This document shows, piece by piece, positions 53,670-62,500 of a stretch of 64,000 nucleotides of DNA. Source of the DNA: Cognatishimia activa (GTDB lineage: Bacteria > Pseudomonadota > Alphaproteobacteria > Rhodobacterales > Rhodobacteraceae). Both the position numbers and the translations under genes were made by a program. Under the pieces are notes generated by a model. The model saw only the letters and a program-made list of their open reading frames with translations, made no database searches and had not been told where the DNA came from. Location of the stretch: positions 2,108,001-2,172,000 of the forward strand of contig NZ_CP060010.1 in NCBI RefSeq assembly GCF_017798205.1. The letters are read 5' to 3'. The first letter of the stretch is position 1, and every line of letters starts with the position of its first letter.

Positions 53670-54062
53670 ATGAAACATGTTCTGATCGCAGCCGCTGCGA
53701 CTGTTTTTGGAGCAACAATGGCTCTGGCGGATCCGGTGCATGGCACCTGGCAAACCGCGAAAGATGACAATGGCAACTATGGCCACATCGAAGTCACCAA
53801 CTGCGGGTCCACCATCTGTGGCACTTTGGTGAAGTCCTTTAATCCGGATGGCAGCAACCTTGTGACCGACAATATCGGTAAGAAGATCATCTGGGACATG
53901 GAGAACCTGGGTGGCGGCAACTATGGCAAGGGCAAAATCTGGTCGCCTGACCGTGACAAGACTTACAAGTCCAAGATGGTTCTCAGCGGCAACAGCTTGT
54001 CCGTGTCTGGCTGTGTTCTGGGCATTTGCCGTGACGGCGGCACCTGGAAACGTGTGAACTAA
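53670..54062 (+). CDS. DUF2147 family secreted protein
   Basis: The 130-residue product from the ATG at 53670 (GGGAGG upstream) has a signal peptide (LIAAAATVFGATMALADPVH). The DUF2147 pattern GTWQTAKDDNGNYGHIEVTN, CGSTICGTLV, GKGKIWSPDRDKTYKSKM and GCVLGICRDGGTWKRV follows. The four cysteines could form two disulfides. The family is secreted and lipocalin-like, with no firm function. In-frame codons back to 53514 lack a signal and are rejected. It ends at a terminator and is transcribed against the his genes. Confidence 0.9.
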   Translation: MKHVLIAAAATVFGATMALADPVHGTWQTAKDDNGNYGHIEVTNCGSTICGTLVKSFNPDGSNLVTDNIGKKIIWDMENLGGGNYGKGKIWSPDRDKTYKSKMVLSGNSLSVSGCVLGICRDGGTWKRVN

Positions 54063-54083
54063 ATCAACGTGATTTCAAAGAAG

Positions 54084-54112
54084 AAAGAGCGCTCTTTAGG
54101 CGCTCTTTTTTG
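54084..54112 (+). terminator. Rho-independent terminator of the DUF2147 gene
   Basis: The stem is AGAGCGC/GCGCTCT (54086-54106) with a seven-base loop, followed by TTTTTTG and preceded by several A. It may also serve hisH on the other strand. Confidence 0.85.
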
Positions 54113-54118
54113 TTGCTG

Positions 54119-54757
54119 CTATGGCGTCCAGGTCAGGAAATTGCCGATCATTTTTAGCCCGACATGCTGGCTTTTTTCCGGGTGGAACTGCATGCCCACC
54201 ATCGTCTCGCGCCCGATGATGGCTGTGATGTCCTGACCGTAGTCCACATAGGCGATGCGGTCCTCAGGACGATGGGTTTTGAAGTGGTAAGAGTGCACAA
54301 AATAGGTGTGATCGCCGCTTTCGACACCGTCGAGCAGAGGGTGCGCCTGTTCTATCACAAGGTTGTTCCAGCCCATGTGGGGCACCTTTAGGCTGGCATC
54401 GCTTGGTTCGATCTTTTCAACATCTCCAGCGACCCAATTCAGACCCGGTGTCATTTCGTATTCATGTCCTGTGGTTGCCATCAGCTGCATGCCGACACAG
54501 ATGCCCAAGAAAGGACGGCCTTTAGTTTCAACCGCTTCAACCATCGCGTCATAAATGCCTTTATGGCCGCGCAACTCAGCGGCACAGGCGGGAAAAGCTC
54601 CGTCACCAGGCAGAACAATCCGGTCCGCACGCGCGACGGTGTCCGCATCAGAGGTTACCACGACTTCGCCCGCGTCCAATTCTTGCGCCATGCGTTGAAA
54701 GGCCTTTTCTGCGGAATGCAGATTGCCGCTTTCATAGTCGATGATGGCTGTCAGCAT
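54119..54757 (-). CDS. hisH: Imidazole glycerol phosphate synthase glutaminase subunit
   Basis: HisH supplies ammonia from glutamine to HisF. The 212-residue class I amidotransferase has the nucleophile Cys in LGICVGMQLMATTG, the oxyanion region LPGDGAFPACAAEL and the His-Glu pair in GMQFHPEKSQHVG. It starts MLTAIIDYESGNLHSAEKAF, the usual family start. Between hisB and hisH sits the TetR/DUF2306 pair, which splits the histidine cluster. Confidence 0.96.
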   Translation of the reverse strand: MLTAIIDYESGNLHSAEKAFQRMAQELDAGEVVVTSDADTVARADRIVLPGDGAFPACAAELRGHKGIYDAMVEAVETKGRPFLGICVGMQLMATTGHEYEMTPGLNWVAGDVEKIEPSDASLKVPHMGWNNLVIEQAHPLLDGVESGDHTYFVHSYHFKTHRPEDRIAYVDYGQDITAIIGRETMVGMQFHPEKSQHVGLKMIGNFLTWTP

Positions 54758-54813
54758 GGCATGCGGGTCCTTTGATCACTTGCGCTCTCAGTTGCCGCCA
54801 AAAGCGGGCAGGG

Positions 54814-55419
54814 TCAAGAGGGAGGGCTGCCGACGCGCTCCAAGAGCGCCATGACCTCGTCAAAGGGACCGATGTCGATGTCCGGCGGAGGGGATCCGAA
54901 TTCCCCAGCGATGTAAAGCAGGGTGAAGCCGTGAATCAGTGACCAGACCTGTGCCTCGATCACGCGTTCGTCGGTGCCTTCCGGCACAAATGGGGCGCAG
55001 ACGCCGCGTAGGATCAGATAGGCATGGGCTTCGTTTTTACCTTCAGGGTTTGCGATGGCCGCGAGTCCGTCAAAGCCAAAGATCACGTTCAACAGCCCTC
55101 GGTGGGTAAGGCCGAATTGCAGATACCCGCGACAGATCGATTTGAGGCGACCCCGCGCGGATTGTTCGCCTCTATCGATGGCCTCCTGCAAGTGATTGGA
55201 AAATCTATTAAAAGCCTCGGTCGCGATGGCCTGTTTTAATCCGGGTAGCCCATCAAAATGATGCGCCGGAGCCGCGTGCGAAACCCCTGCGCGCGCAGCG
55301 CATTTTCGCAAAGTAAGCGCGTCGATCCCGCCTTCTTCCAAGAGCTCAAGCCCCGCTTTGATCAAGGCGGGACGCAGGTTTCCGTGGTGGTGTTTCTTAG
55401 CTGGAGTGATGGCGCGCAT
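54814..55419 (-). CDS. TetR-family regulator divergent from a DUF2306 membrane protein
   Basis: The 201-residue regulator has a helix-turn-helix (LIKAGLELLEEGGIDALTLR, CAARAGVSHAAPAHHFDGLP). A WHG-type C-terminal domain follows (LKSICRGYLQFGLTHRGLLN and IEAQVWSLIHGFTLLYIAGE). Three repeats of a palindromic site lie between it and the DUF2306 gene, the expected local operator. It probably represses that gene and itself. Its ligand is unknown. Confidence 0.92.
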   Translation of the reverse strand: MRAITPAKKHHHGNLRPALIKAGLELLEEGGIDALTLRKCAARAGVSHAAPAHHFDGLPGLKQAIATEAFNRFSNHLQEAIDRGEQSARGRLKSICRGYLQFGLTHRGLLNVIFGFDGLAAIANPEGKNEAHAYLILRGVCAPFVPEGTDERVIEAQVWSLIHGFTLLYIAGEFGSPPPDIDIGPFDEVMALLERVGSPPS

Positions 55420-55441
55420 GAACCCTAATTGCGTGACTGGG

Positions 55442-55499
55442 TTGACAGCGTCAAGTTAAAATGATTTTTACAGCGTCAAGTTAAAGTTGACAGTGTCAG
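55442..55499. promoter_or_regulatory. Three copies of a TetR-type operator (TTGACAGCGTCAA-like)
   Basis: Box 1 is TTGACAGCGTCAA (55442-55454), with palindromic arms TTGAC/GTCAA. Box 2 is TTTACAGCGTCAA (55467-55479). Box 3 is TTGACAGTGTCAG (55487-55499), with arms TGACA/TGTCA. The starts are 25 and 20 bp apart, and AGTTAAA follows boxes 1 and 2. They lie between the divergent TetR and DUF2306 genes. Confidence 0.75.
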
Positions 55500-55516
55500 G
55501 TTTGGGGGTTGCTACG

Positions 55517-56137
55517 ATGATGCAAAACACAGCAATGAGATGGGGTTTAGGGGTTCTATGGGCGCTGACTTTTGTGGTCGTTCTGGCGTCGCTTCGGTTT
55601 GCCTTTGTAGCGTTAGAGTTCGTGCAACCGGCAATGATCTATCACGCGTTGGAGCGCCCGTTGGTGTTTTACGGACATGTCGTCGGAGCCACCATCGCTT
55701 TGGCTCTGGTCCCATTTCAGTTCTGCGCACGGCTGAGGATGCGCCGCCTGACGTTGCACCGTTGGCTTGGGCGTTTCTATGCCGTCGCCATTTTGTTCGG
55801 CGGCTTATCGGGTGTCTGGTTGGCGATGACAACGCAGGCTGGTGCCGTCGCAGGCGCTGGCTTTGCTGTTCTGGGGGTGGCTTGGCTCTATGTCACTGGC
55901 AACGCGGTGCGGCTGGCAATGGTCGGGGACATCACCGCGCATCGCCGTTGGATGATCCGCTCAGCAGCGTTGACTTTGGCGGCCGTCACATTGCGCATTT
56001 ACCTGCCGATCCTGGCAGCCACTCTAGGGTTTGAAACCGGATACACGCTGGTGGCCTGGCTCTGCTGGGTGCCTAACGCGCTCTTTGCAGAATGGATCCT
56101 GCGCCGCGACGGGCAACGCAGGGCAGTACCTGCCTAA
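55517..56137 (+). CDS. DUF2306 membrane protein
   Basis: The 206-residue multi-pass membrane protein starts at the ATG at 55517 ([20 protein letters not shown]). It has about six hydrophobic segments. It also has [37 protein letters not shown] and [19 protein letters not shown], which carry conserved His residues (GHVVG, HRWLGR, HRRWMIR). That is the signature of DUF2306/cytochrome-b561-like small heme-type proteins, though heme binding is not shown. It is likely under the divergent TetR. Its stop overlaps that of hisB. Confidence 0.88.
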   Translation: MMQNTAMRWGLGVLWALTFVVVLASLRFAFVALEFVQPAMIYHALERPLVFYGHVVGATIALALVPFQFCARLRMRRLTLHRWLGRFYAVAILFGGLSGVWLAMTTQAGAVAGAGFAVLGVAWLYVTGNAVRLAMVGDITAHRRWMIRSAALTLAAVTLRIYLPILAATLGFETGYTLVAWLCWVPNALFAEWILRRDGQRRAVPA

Positions 56138-56721
56138 AGCGTGCCCTTGGTAGACGGGATGTCGCCAGCTTTGCGCGGATCGGTTTCGACCGCGATGCGC
56201 AACGCCCGCGCCACAGCTTTGAACGCAGCCTCCACGATGTGGTGGCTGTTCAACCCATGGATCTGGTCCACATGCAGGGTGATCCCGCCGTGGGTCGCAA
56301 AAGCCGTAAAGAACTCACGCACCAGTTCGGTGTCAAACTGACCAATTTTCTGGGTCGGAATGTCCATATTCCAAACAAGGAACGGACGCGCTGACAGATC
56401 CAACGCACAACGCACCTGCGCGTCATCCATCGGCAAATGACACTCGCCATAACGCCGGATACCGCGTTTGTCGCCAAGCGCCAGCACCAAGGCCTGACCC
56501 AACGCGATCCCCGTGTCCTCGACCGTGTGGTGATCATCGATGTGATAATCGCCCTCAGCGCGGATGGTCATATCAATCAGAGAATGGCGCGACAGTTGAT
56601 CCAGCATGTGATCAAAGAAACCGACACCCGTCTGATTGTCATAGCTTCCGGTGCCGTCGAGATTGATCTCGACGTCGATCTTGGTTTCCGCAGTGGTGCG
56701 AGAGACGCTGGCTGTCCGCAT
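56134..56721 (-). CDS. hisB: Imidazoleglycerol-phosphate dehydratase
   Basis: HisB dehydrates IGP to imidazole acetol phosphate and binds two manganese ions. The 195-residue monofunctional enzyme has [43 protein letters not shown]-like replaced by [14 protein letters not shown], and [20 protein letters not shown]. Paired metal-binding His are visible in DDHHTVED and NSHHIVE. It is the first his gene of the minus-strand run. Confidence 0.96.
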   Translation of the reverse strand: MRTASVSRTTAETKIDVEINLDGTGSYDNQTGVGFFDHMLDQLSRHSLIDMTIRAEGDYHIDDHHTVEDTGIALGQALVLALGDKRGIRRYGECHLPMDDAQVRCALDLSARPFLVWNMDIPTQKIGQFDTELVREFFTAFATHGGITLHVDQIHGLNSHHIVEAAFKAVARALRIAVETDPRKAGDIPSTKGTL

Positions 56722-56811
56722 TAGGCCTGTCCTTACATTATCGTCACGGCCTTATAGGCACGCCTGCGCGAATGTCCAAGCTATTGCGTGATCTATTAGA
56801 AGTTTGACCGA

Positions 56812-56886
56812 TGGAGCGGGCGAGGCGATTCGAACGCCCGACCCTAACCTTGGCAAGGTTATGCTCTACCCCTGAGCTACGCCCGC
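56812..56886 (-). tRNA. tRNA-Gly (GCC anticodon), copy 1
   Basis: The 75-base cloverleaf on the minus strand has acceptor GCGGGCG/CGCCCGC, discriminator T, encoded CCA, anticodon loop TTGCCAA with GCC, and T-loop TTCGAAT. Copy 2 is identical. Confidence 0.97.
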
Positions 56887-56932
56887 AAACCATCGTCATA
56901 TCTGATGCATGGGTGGTGCATCTGTCCCTAAT

Positions 56933-57007
56933 TGGAGCGGGCGAGGCGATTCGAACGCCCGACCCTAACCTTGGCAAGGTTATGCTCTACCCCTGAGCTA
57001 CGCCCGC
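56933..57007 (-). tRNA. tRNA-Gly (GCC anticodon), copy 2
   Basis: It is identical to copy 1 and separated from it by 46 bp; it lies upstream in the minus-strand direction, so the two may be one transcript. Confidence 0.97.
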
Positions 57008-57128
57008 TTCCTTAGGTGAGGCGTGGGATATAAACTCTGCTCGGAAGCCGCAAGGGAAAAAATGCAGCGATGTCAAAAAAATGTAAAATGGCGCGACGGA
57101 AGTCATTGGCTCGGGCGTTCTATTTGCC

Positions 57129-57509
57129 ATGAAGACGGTTGATCCAACATATCCCCGCCTGACACGCCGCAGCTTTTGCGCGATGGCCTTGGCCTTGCCG
57201 AGCTTGGCGTTCGCCCATGACGATCATGGGACCGCAGACATCATTGCGGATGCTGCGGTCGTAAGCTTTGATGGCACTGACCTGACACTGAAACTGTCGA
57301 TCTATAACAGGTCTGCCCATGCCGTGACCCTTTTCGCGGTGTCTGCGCCCGGGGCCATGGGCGCTGAGGCGCTGTTTGTGACCATAGACAGCAGCACCCA
57401 GGCTGAGGCGCGTGCGACCTTGCGTTTTGAGGGCGCGGTTCCGGGCATTTTCACAGCTGTTCTGGACTTTGGCGAAGACGGGCAGGGGCCTGTGTTGGTG
57501 ATGCCTTAG
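57129..57509 (+). CDS. Small Tat-type secreted protein, unknown function
   Basis: The 126-residue product has a twin-arginine-like signal (LTRRSFCAMALALPSLAFA), then HDDHGTADIIADAAVVSFDG and a beta-rich domain (TLKLSIYNRSAHAVTLFAVS). The layout is cupredoxin-like, but the Met/His ligands of PCu(A)C proteins are missing; only HDDHG at the mature N-terminus could bind metal. It lies 22 bases before the YHYH gene, and the two are likely co-transcribed. I do not recognise a named family. Confidence 0.7.
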   Translation: MKTVDPTYPRLTRRSFCAMALALPSLAFAHDDHGTADIIADAAVVSFDGTDLTLKLSIYNRSAHAVTLFAVSAPGAMGAEALFVTIDSSTQAEARATLRFEGAVPGIFTAVLDFGEDGQGPVLVMP

Positions 57510-57531
57510 GAGAGCATCGAGGAGTAGAGCA

Positions 57532-58431
57532 ATGTCCAAAACCACAAAGATCACAGCGGCGCTCGTCGCCAGCACCCTGACCCTTGGGTTGGTGGTGCAG
57601 GCCGACGCGCAAGGCAGGCCACCTGCACGCGCCCATACCGCCACCGAGGCGCAGGATTTATCTCTGGCACGCGCCACGCAGACCAAATCCGGTGGGACGG
57701 TGTCTATAACTGTGCGCGGCAACAAGCGCATCATTGCGTCAAACGGCATTCCCGAACACCAAGTTGGCCGGTTCCCCAGTCGCGGCAACCCAAATCGGAT
57801 CTCATCGCAAAACTATCGCTTTTCGATGCCAACCAATCCGCGTCTGCGCAATTCACCGACCCAACAGCGCGGGGTGCTCTTTGGCGTCGCCGTGAATGGA
57901 GTGCCTTTTGATCCGGGTACGGCCGAAGTCTGGAAGGGCAACCGGCGTTCGGGCTGGAACTATGAAGCTTTGGGAGGCGCGATCCCGCTGGGGTTGGACG
58001 CCAACTACGGTCATGTTCAACCTACCGGCGCCTATCACTACCACGGGCTTCCGGTTGGCTTGATGCAAGAACTGGGCTGGTCGAAATCCAAAGCCTCGCC
58101 GTTGATCGGCTATGCGGCGGATGGCTTTCCGATCTACGCGATTACGGCTGAGGTGAATGGCAAAGTGGTTGAGATGACCAGCTCCTATCGCTTGAAATCG
58201 GGCAACCGCCCGGGCGGATCTCAGCCGTCCGGAGACTATGACGGCACCTTCGTGCAGGACTACGTCTATGTCGAAGGCGCAGGCACTCTGGATGAGTGCA
58301 ATGGCGCAATGGTGACGACGGCCGAGTATCCGAACGGCACCTACGCCTATTTCCTGACCAACGACTTTCCCGTGATCCCACGCTGTCACATGGGATCGCC
58401 TGACAGCAGCTTTAGCAAGCGGCGTCGTTGA
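57532..58431 (+). CDS. YHYH domain secreted protein
   Basis: The 299-residue exported protein has a signal peptide (ITAALVASTLTLGLVVQADA). The YHYH domain has GLDANYGHVQPTGAYHYHGL, SPLIGYAADGFPIYAITAEV, DYDGTFVQDYVYVEGAGTLD, then ECNGAMVTTAEYPNGTYAYF and PVIPRCHMGSPDSSF. The His-rich motif and the conserved aromatic pattern are family hallmarks, and the function is not established. It probably forms an operon with the small Tat-type protein. GGAG precedes the ATG. It converges on the MAPEG gene with a three-base gap. Confidence 0.92.
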   Translation: MSKTTKITAALVASTLTLGLVVQADAQGRPPARAHTATEAQDLSLARATQTKSGGTVSITVRGNKRIIASNGIPEHQVGRFPSRGNPNRISSQNYRFSMPTNPRLRNSPTQQRGVLFGVAVNGVPFDPGTAEVWKGNRRSGWNYEALGGAIPLGLDANYGHVQPTGAYHYHGLPVGLMQELGWSKSKASPLIGYAADGFPIYAITAEVNGKVVEMTSSYRLKSGNRPGGSQPSGDYDGTFVQDYVYVEGAGTLDECNGAMVTTAEYPNGTYAYFLTNDFPVIPRCHMGSPDSSFSKRRR

Positions 58432-58434
58432 GGA

Positions 58435-58824
58435 TCAGAGCAAAGCGGCCAGCAGCAAAGCAATGCTGGTCGCGATGAGCTGGATGAAGGTCAGCACCAT
58501 ACCCAGCTGACGCATCGGCAGGTTCATCGGCTTTGACGCAAACCCATAGGCATGGGCCGCGCGGCCCAAAAGCAGGCAGAGCCCCATCGCGTGGACAAAG
58601 ACCACATTGCCGCCCTGCATTTCCAGAATCAGTAAAAGCAGCAACCCAAGGGGCGCATACTCCGCGCAATTGGCTTGCGCTCGCATACGACGCAAAAGGC
58701 TGCGATCGCCTTCATCGCCCAGAGATAGTTTATTGGCGCGTCTATAGGCGATTACACGCCAGCAGAGGGCGAAAAAGATCAGGGCAATTAGAGAAGCGTA
58801 AATCGGGGTGATCGTAACGGACAT
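58435..58824 (-). CDS. MAPEG family membrane protein
   Basis: The 129-residue protein has four membrane helices. The family signature in the first loop is RRMRAQANCAEYAPLGLLLL, close to the E-N/R-x-A-P pattern of MAPEG glutathione S-transferases. The third segment has LLLGRAAHAYGF. Bacterial members are of unknown substrate. It stands alone on the minus strand. Confidence 0.9.
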   Translation of the reverse strand: MSVTITPIYASLIALIFFALCWRVIAYRRANKLSLGDEGDRSLLRRMRAQANCAEYAPLGLLLLLILEMQGGNVVFVHAMGLCLLLGRAAHAYGFASKPMNLPMRQLGMVLTFIQLIATSIALLLAALL

Positions 58825-58914
58825 GGCTCTTCGCTTATTTTATGCGCTCATCGCGTGAAATGAACCTTAGAGCCCACTAAGCAAAGGTCAAACCAAGTCG
58901 ATCCTAACTTTGCG

Positions 58915-59478
58915 TCAATTGTTAGTGGCGTTCAGAGCGAAGTAATTATCCAGATCAGCCAGCGAGACATCCGTTGAGAAACAAATAGGGCGTTCCCCAG
59001 ACCATTTGGTCCAGGCACTGGTATAGCCGCATTGTCGACCACTTTTGGATATTTGATATGGACAAGAACACTCTTGTCCGCGCGCCTCTAGATCGCGTTG
59101 AACAATCGCCTCCTTTGCCGCGCGCACTTGGGACGGGGGGAATGCACGCCCTTGCAGGTCAATGGGGCCGCTTTTGTTGGCGAGAATAGGTGGGTTCGTG
59201 AAGTCGCCCTTGAGATACTTGGCCCACATCCAGCCCCGAATGTAGTGGCCGCTGTTGATACCGCTGACAAAGTGCCATTTCTCGCCAAAATTGTGCAAGT
59301 GAAGTTCTGAGTCTTTCTGGAAACTGCCAAGCTTAACTCCGTCAAAAGAGTTAACGGACCTGATGGCGACGCTAGGTTCGTCTACAAATAGGATTATCGG
59401 AATAGCTTTGACCGAGTCTGATGCGACTACTAAGCTTGCGTTAAAGCACAGTAGAGCAACGAAAAAAGAAAACTTCAT
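58915..59478 (-). CDS. Secreted SH3-like protein with a C-terminal cysteine cluster
   Basis: The 187-residue protein has a signal peptide (FVALLCFNASLVVAS). A bacterial SH3-like domain follows (AIRSVNSFDGVKLGSFQKDS and WHFVSGINSGHYIRGWMWAK). The C-terminal cysteine cluster CSCPYQISKSGRQCGYTSAW, with KWSGERPICF, is a pattern I have seen at the end of other secreted alphaproteobacterial proteins. The ATG is preceded by GGGAGG and seven T, and this Shine-Dalgarno is the right arm of the hairpin that ends the pyruvate carboxylase gene. A TTAA-N7-TTAA site lies 28-42 bases upstream of the ATG. Confidence 0.75.
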   Translation of the reverse strand: MKFSFFVALLCFNASLVVASDSVKAIPIILFVDEPSVAIRSVNSFDGVKLGSFQKDSELHLHNFGEKWHFVSGINSGHYIRGWMWAKYLKGDFTNPPILANKSGPIDLQGRAFPPSQVRAAKEAIVQRDLEARGQECSCPYQISKSGRQCGYTSAWTKWSGERPICFSTDVSLADLDNYFALNATNN

Positions 59479-59507
59479 AAAAAAACCTCCCGCAATCGCG
59501 GGAGGTT
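59478..59507 (-). terminator. Terminator of pyruvate carboxylase that overlaps the next gene's ribosome-binding site
   Basis: On the minus strand AACCTCCCGC / GCGGGAGGTT (59507-59484, four-base loop) is followed by a T tract and then directly by the ATG at 59478. It is a textbook rho-independent terminator, and its right arm supplies GGGAGG for the SH3-like gene. Confidence 0.9.
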
Positions 59508-59520
59508 AACAGATTATTAA
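59506..59520. promoter_or_regulatory. CtrA-type box TTAA-N7-TTAA
   Basis: TTAACAGATTATTAA is an exact match to the consensus TTAA-N7-TTAA, followed by C as in many CtrA sites. It lies between the pyc stop (59538) and the SH3-like gene start (59478). Confidence 0.5.
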
Positions 59521-59537
59521 CTTTTGAGAAGAGCAGC

Positions 59538-62500
59538 TTACTCCAGCTCGACCAACAGGTCTTTGGCGTCGATCTGACCGCCCGCCTGAACATGCACCGC
59601 CTTCACAACCGCGTCTCGCTCTGCGTGAATGCCGGTTTCCATCTTCATTGCTTCGATGGTGAGAAGAAGATCGCCTTCCTTCACCTCTTGGCCGACAACG
59701 GCCCCAACAGAGGCCACGACGCCGGGCATCGGCGCACCAACATGGTTGGCATTGCCGACTTCGGCTTTTGGCCGCGCGGCGGTTGCCGATTTCACCAGAC
59801 GGTTTGGTACGCGGATCACACGCGGCTGACCGTTCAGTTCAAAGAAGACCTTCACTTCGCCGTTCTCATCGGTCTCGCCCACGGCTTGCAGACGAATTTC
59901 CAGCGTCTTGCCTGGATCGATCTCTGCTGTGATCTCTTCGCCCGGCTCCATGCCATAGAAGAATGTCCGGGTCGGTAGAGTCCGCACAGGACCATACTGA
60001 CGGTGACGCCCCATGTAGTCCTTAAAGACCTTCGGATACATCAGATAGCCATTAAGATCCTCGTCGTCGACGCTGAAACCCTCAAGCTCTTTGGAGAGCT
60101 CGGCGCGGGTGGCCTCGATGTCCACGGGCGCCAGATGCGCGCCGGGGCGTTCCACATTCGGCTGCTCGCCTTTCAGAACCTTGTCGACGATGCTTTCCGG
60201 GAAACCGCCCGGAGGCTGACCCAGGTTGCCGCGCATCATGTCGACGACCGAGTCAGGGAAGGCCACGTCGCGGCTTGGATCCTCGACCTCTTCGCGGCTT
60301 AGGCCTTGGCTCACCATCATCAGGGCCATGTCGCCAACCACTTTGGAGGACGGCGTGACTTTGACGATATCGCCAAACATCTGGTTCACATCCGCATAGG
60401 TCTGCGCAACCTCGTGCCAACGTTCTTCAAGGCCAAGGCTGCGGGCCTGTGCTTTGAGGTTGGTGAACTGGCCGCCGGGCATTTCGTGCAGGTAAACCTC
60501 AGAGGCCGGGGCCGCGATGCCGCTTTCAAAGGCGGTGTATTGCGCGCGCACCGCTTCCCAGTAGTCGCTGATTTCGCGGACAGCCGTGATGTCGATGCCG
60601 GTGTCGCGATCTGTATTGCGCAGGGCTTCGATGATCGAGCCCATGCAGGGCTGAGATGTCCCGCCCGAGAAGGCGTCCATCGCGGCATCCACCGCATCCA
60701 CGCCCGCGTCAGCCGCGGCCAAAATGGTCGCGCCCGCGATGCCCGAGGTGTCATGAGTGTGGAAATGGATTGGCAGGTTGGTTTCCTCTTTCAACGCGCG
60801 GATCAACACGCGGGCCGAGGCTGGTTTCAAAAGGCCAGACATATCCTTCAGGCCCAGCACATGTGCGCCCGCCGCTTCCAGTTCCTTTGCCATACCGACG
60901 TAATACTTCAGGTCATATTTCGCACGGTTCGGGTCCAGAATGTCACCGGTGTAGCAGATCGTGCCTTCACAGATCTTGCCGCTTTCCACGACCGCATCCA
61001 TGGCAACACGCATGTTTTCAACCCAGTTAAGGCTGTCAAACACGCGGAAGACGTCGATGCCTTTCGCGGCCTCCGCCACAAAGCTCTGCACGACGTTGTC
61101 AGGGTAGTTGGTGTAGCCAACGCCATTAGACGCGCGCAGCAGCATCTGGGTCATCAAGTTCGGCATCGCTTCGCGCAGATCGCGCAGACGTTGCCATGGG
61201 CATTCCTGTAAGAAACGGTAAGCCACATCAAAGGTCGCGCCGCCCCAGCACTCCATCGAGAAAAGCTGCGGCAGGTTCGCGGCATAGCTTGGCGCGACTT
61301 TCAGCATATCGATAGACCGCATGCGGGTCGCGAGCAGAGACTGATGACCATCCCGCATGGTGGTGTCGGTCAGCAGAAGCTGTTTCTGCTTTTTCATCCA
61401 ATCGGCAACCGCCTGTGCGCCCTTTTGCTCAAGCAAGTTGCGCGTGCCCATCGCAGGCTCTGCGCGTTTGGCGGGGGCAACGGCGGGTTTGAGATCGGCC
61501 GCGGGGGCCGCGCGGCCTTCGGTTTCGGGATGCCCGTTGACCGAAATATCGGCGATATAGGTCAGAACCTTGGTGCCGCGATCCCGACGTTTCTTGAAGC
61601 GGAACAGATCCTCGGTCTCGTCAATGAATTTGGTGGTGTATTCATTGGACAGGAAGGTCGGGTGCTTGAGCAGGTTTTCGACAAAAGCGATGTTCGTGGA
61701 GACACCGCGCACACGGAATTCGCGCAAGGCACGGTCCATCCGCGCAATCGCTTTTTCTGGCGTTGGGGCCCAAGCGGTCACTTTGGTCAAAAGCGAGTCA
61801 TAATAGCGCGTGATGACGCCGCCCGCATAAGCCGTGCCGCCGTCCAGACGAATACCCATGCCGGTTGCCGAGCGATAGGCGGTGATCCGGCCATAGTCGG
61901 GAATGAAGTTGTTCAGCGGATCCTCGGTCGTCACACGTGTCTGCAGCGCATGCCCGTTCAGGCGCACCTCGTCCTGCGCCGATTTGCCAGTTGCCTCGGC
62001 AATCGTCTTGCCCTCGGCAATCAGGATCTGAGACTGCACGATGTCGATACCAGTCACCTCTTCGGTCACCGTATGTTCGACCTGCACGCGCGGGTTTACT
62101 TCGATGAAGTAGAACTTGCCGCTTTCCATATCCATCAGGAATTCGACCGTGCCCGCGCATTCATAATTCACGTGCTTACAGATCTTGTAGCCGAGCTCGC
62201 AGATCTCTTGACGCTGTTCATCGGTCAGATAGGGGGCAGGGGCGCGTTCCACGACCTTCTGGTTGCGGCGCTGAACGGAACAATCGCGTTCAAACAGATG
62301 GTACATGCCGCCGTGTTTGTCACCGAGGATCTGCACCTCGACGTGACGCGCGCGGGTGATCATCTTTTCCAGATAGCCCTCGCCATTGCCAAAGGCAGCT
62401 TCGGCTTCGCGACGGCCCTCAAGGACTTTTTCTTCAAGCTCATCTTCGCCGAAAATCGGACGCATGCCGCGACCGCCGCCACCCCAGGATGCCTTGAGCA

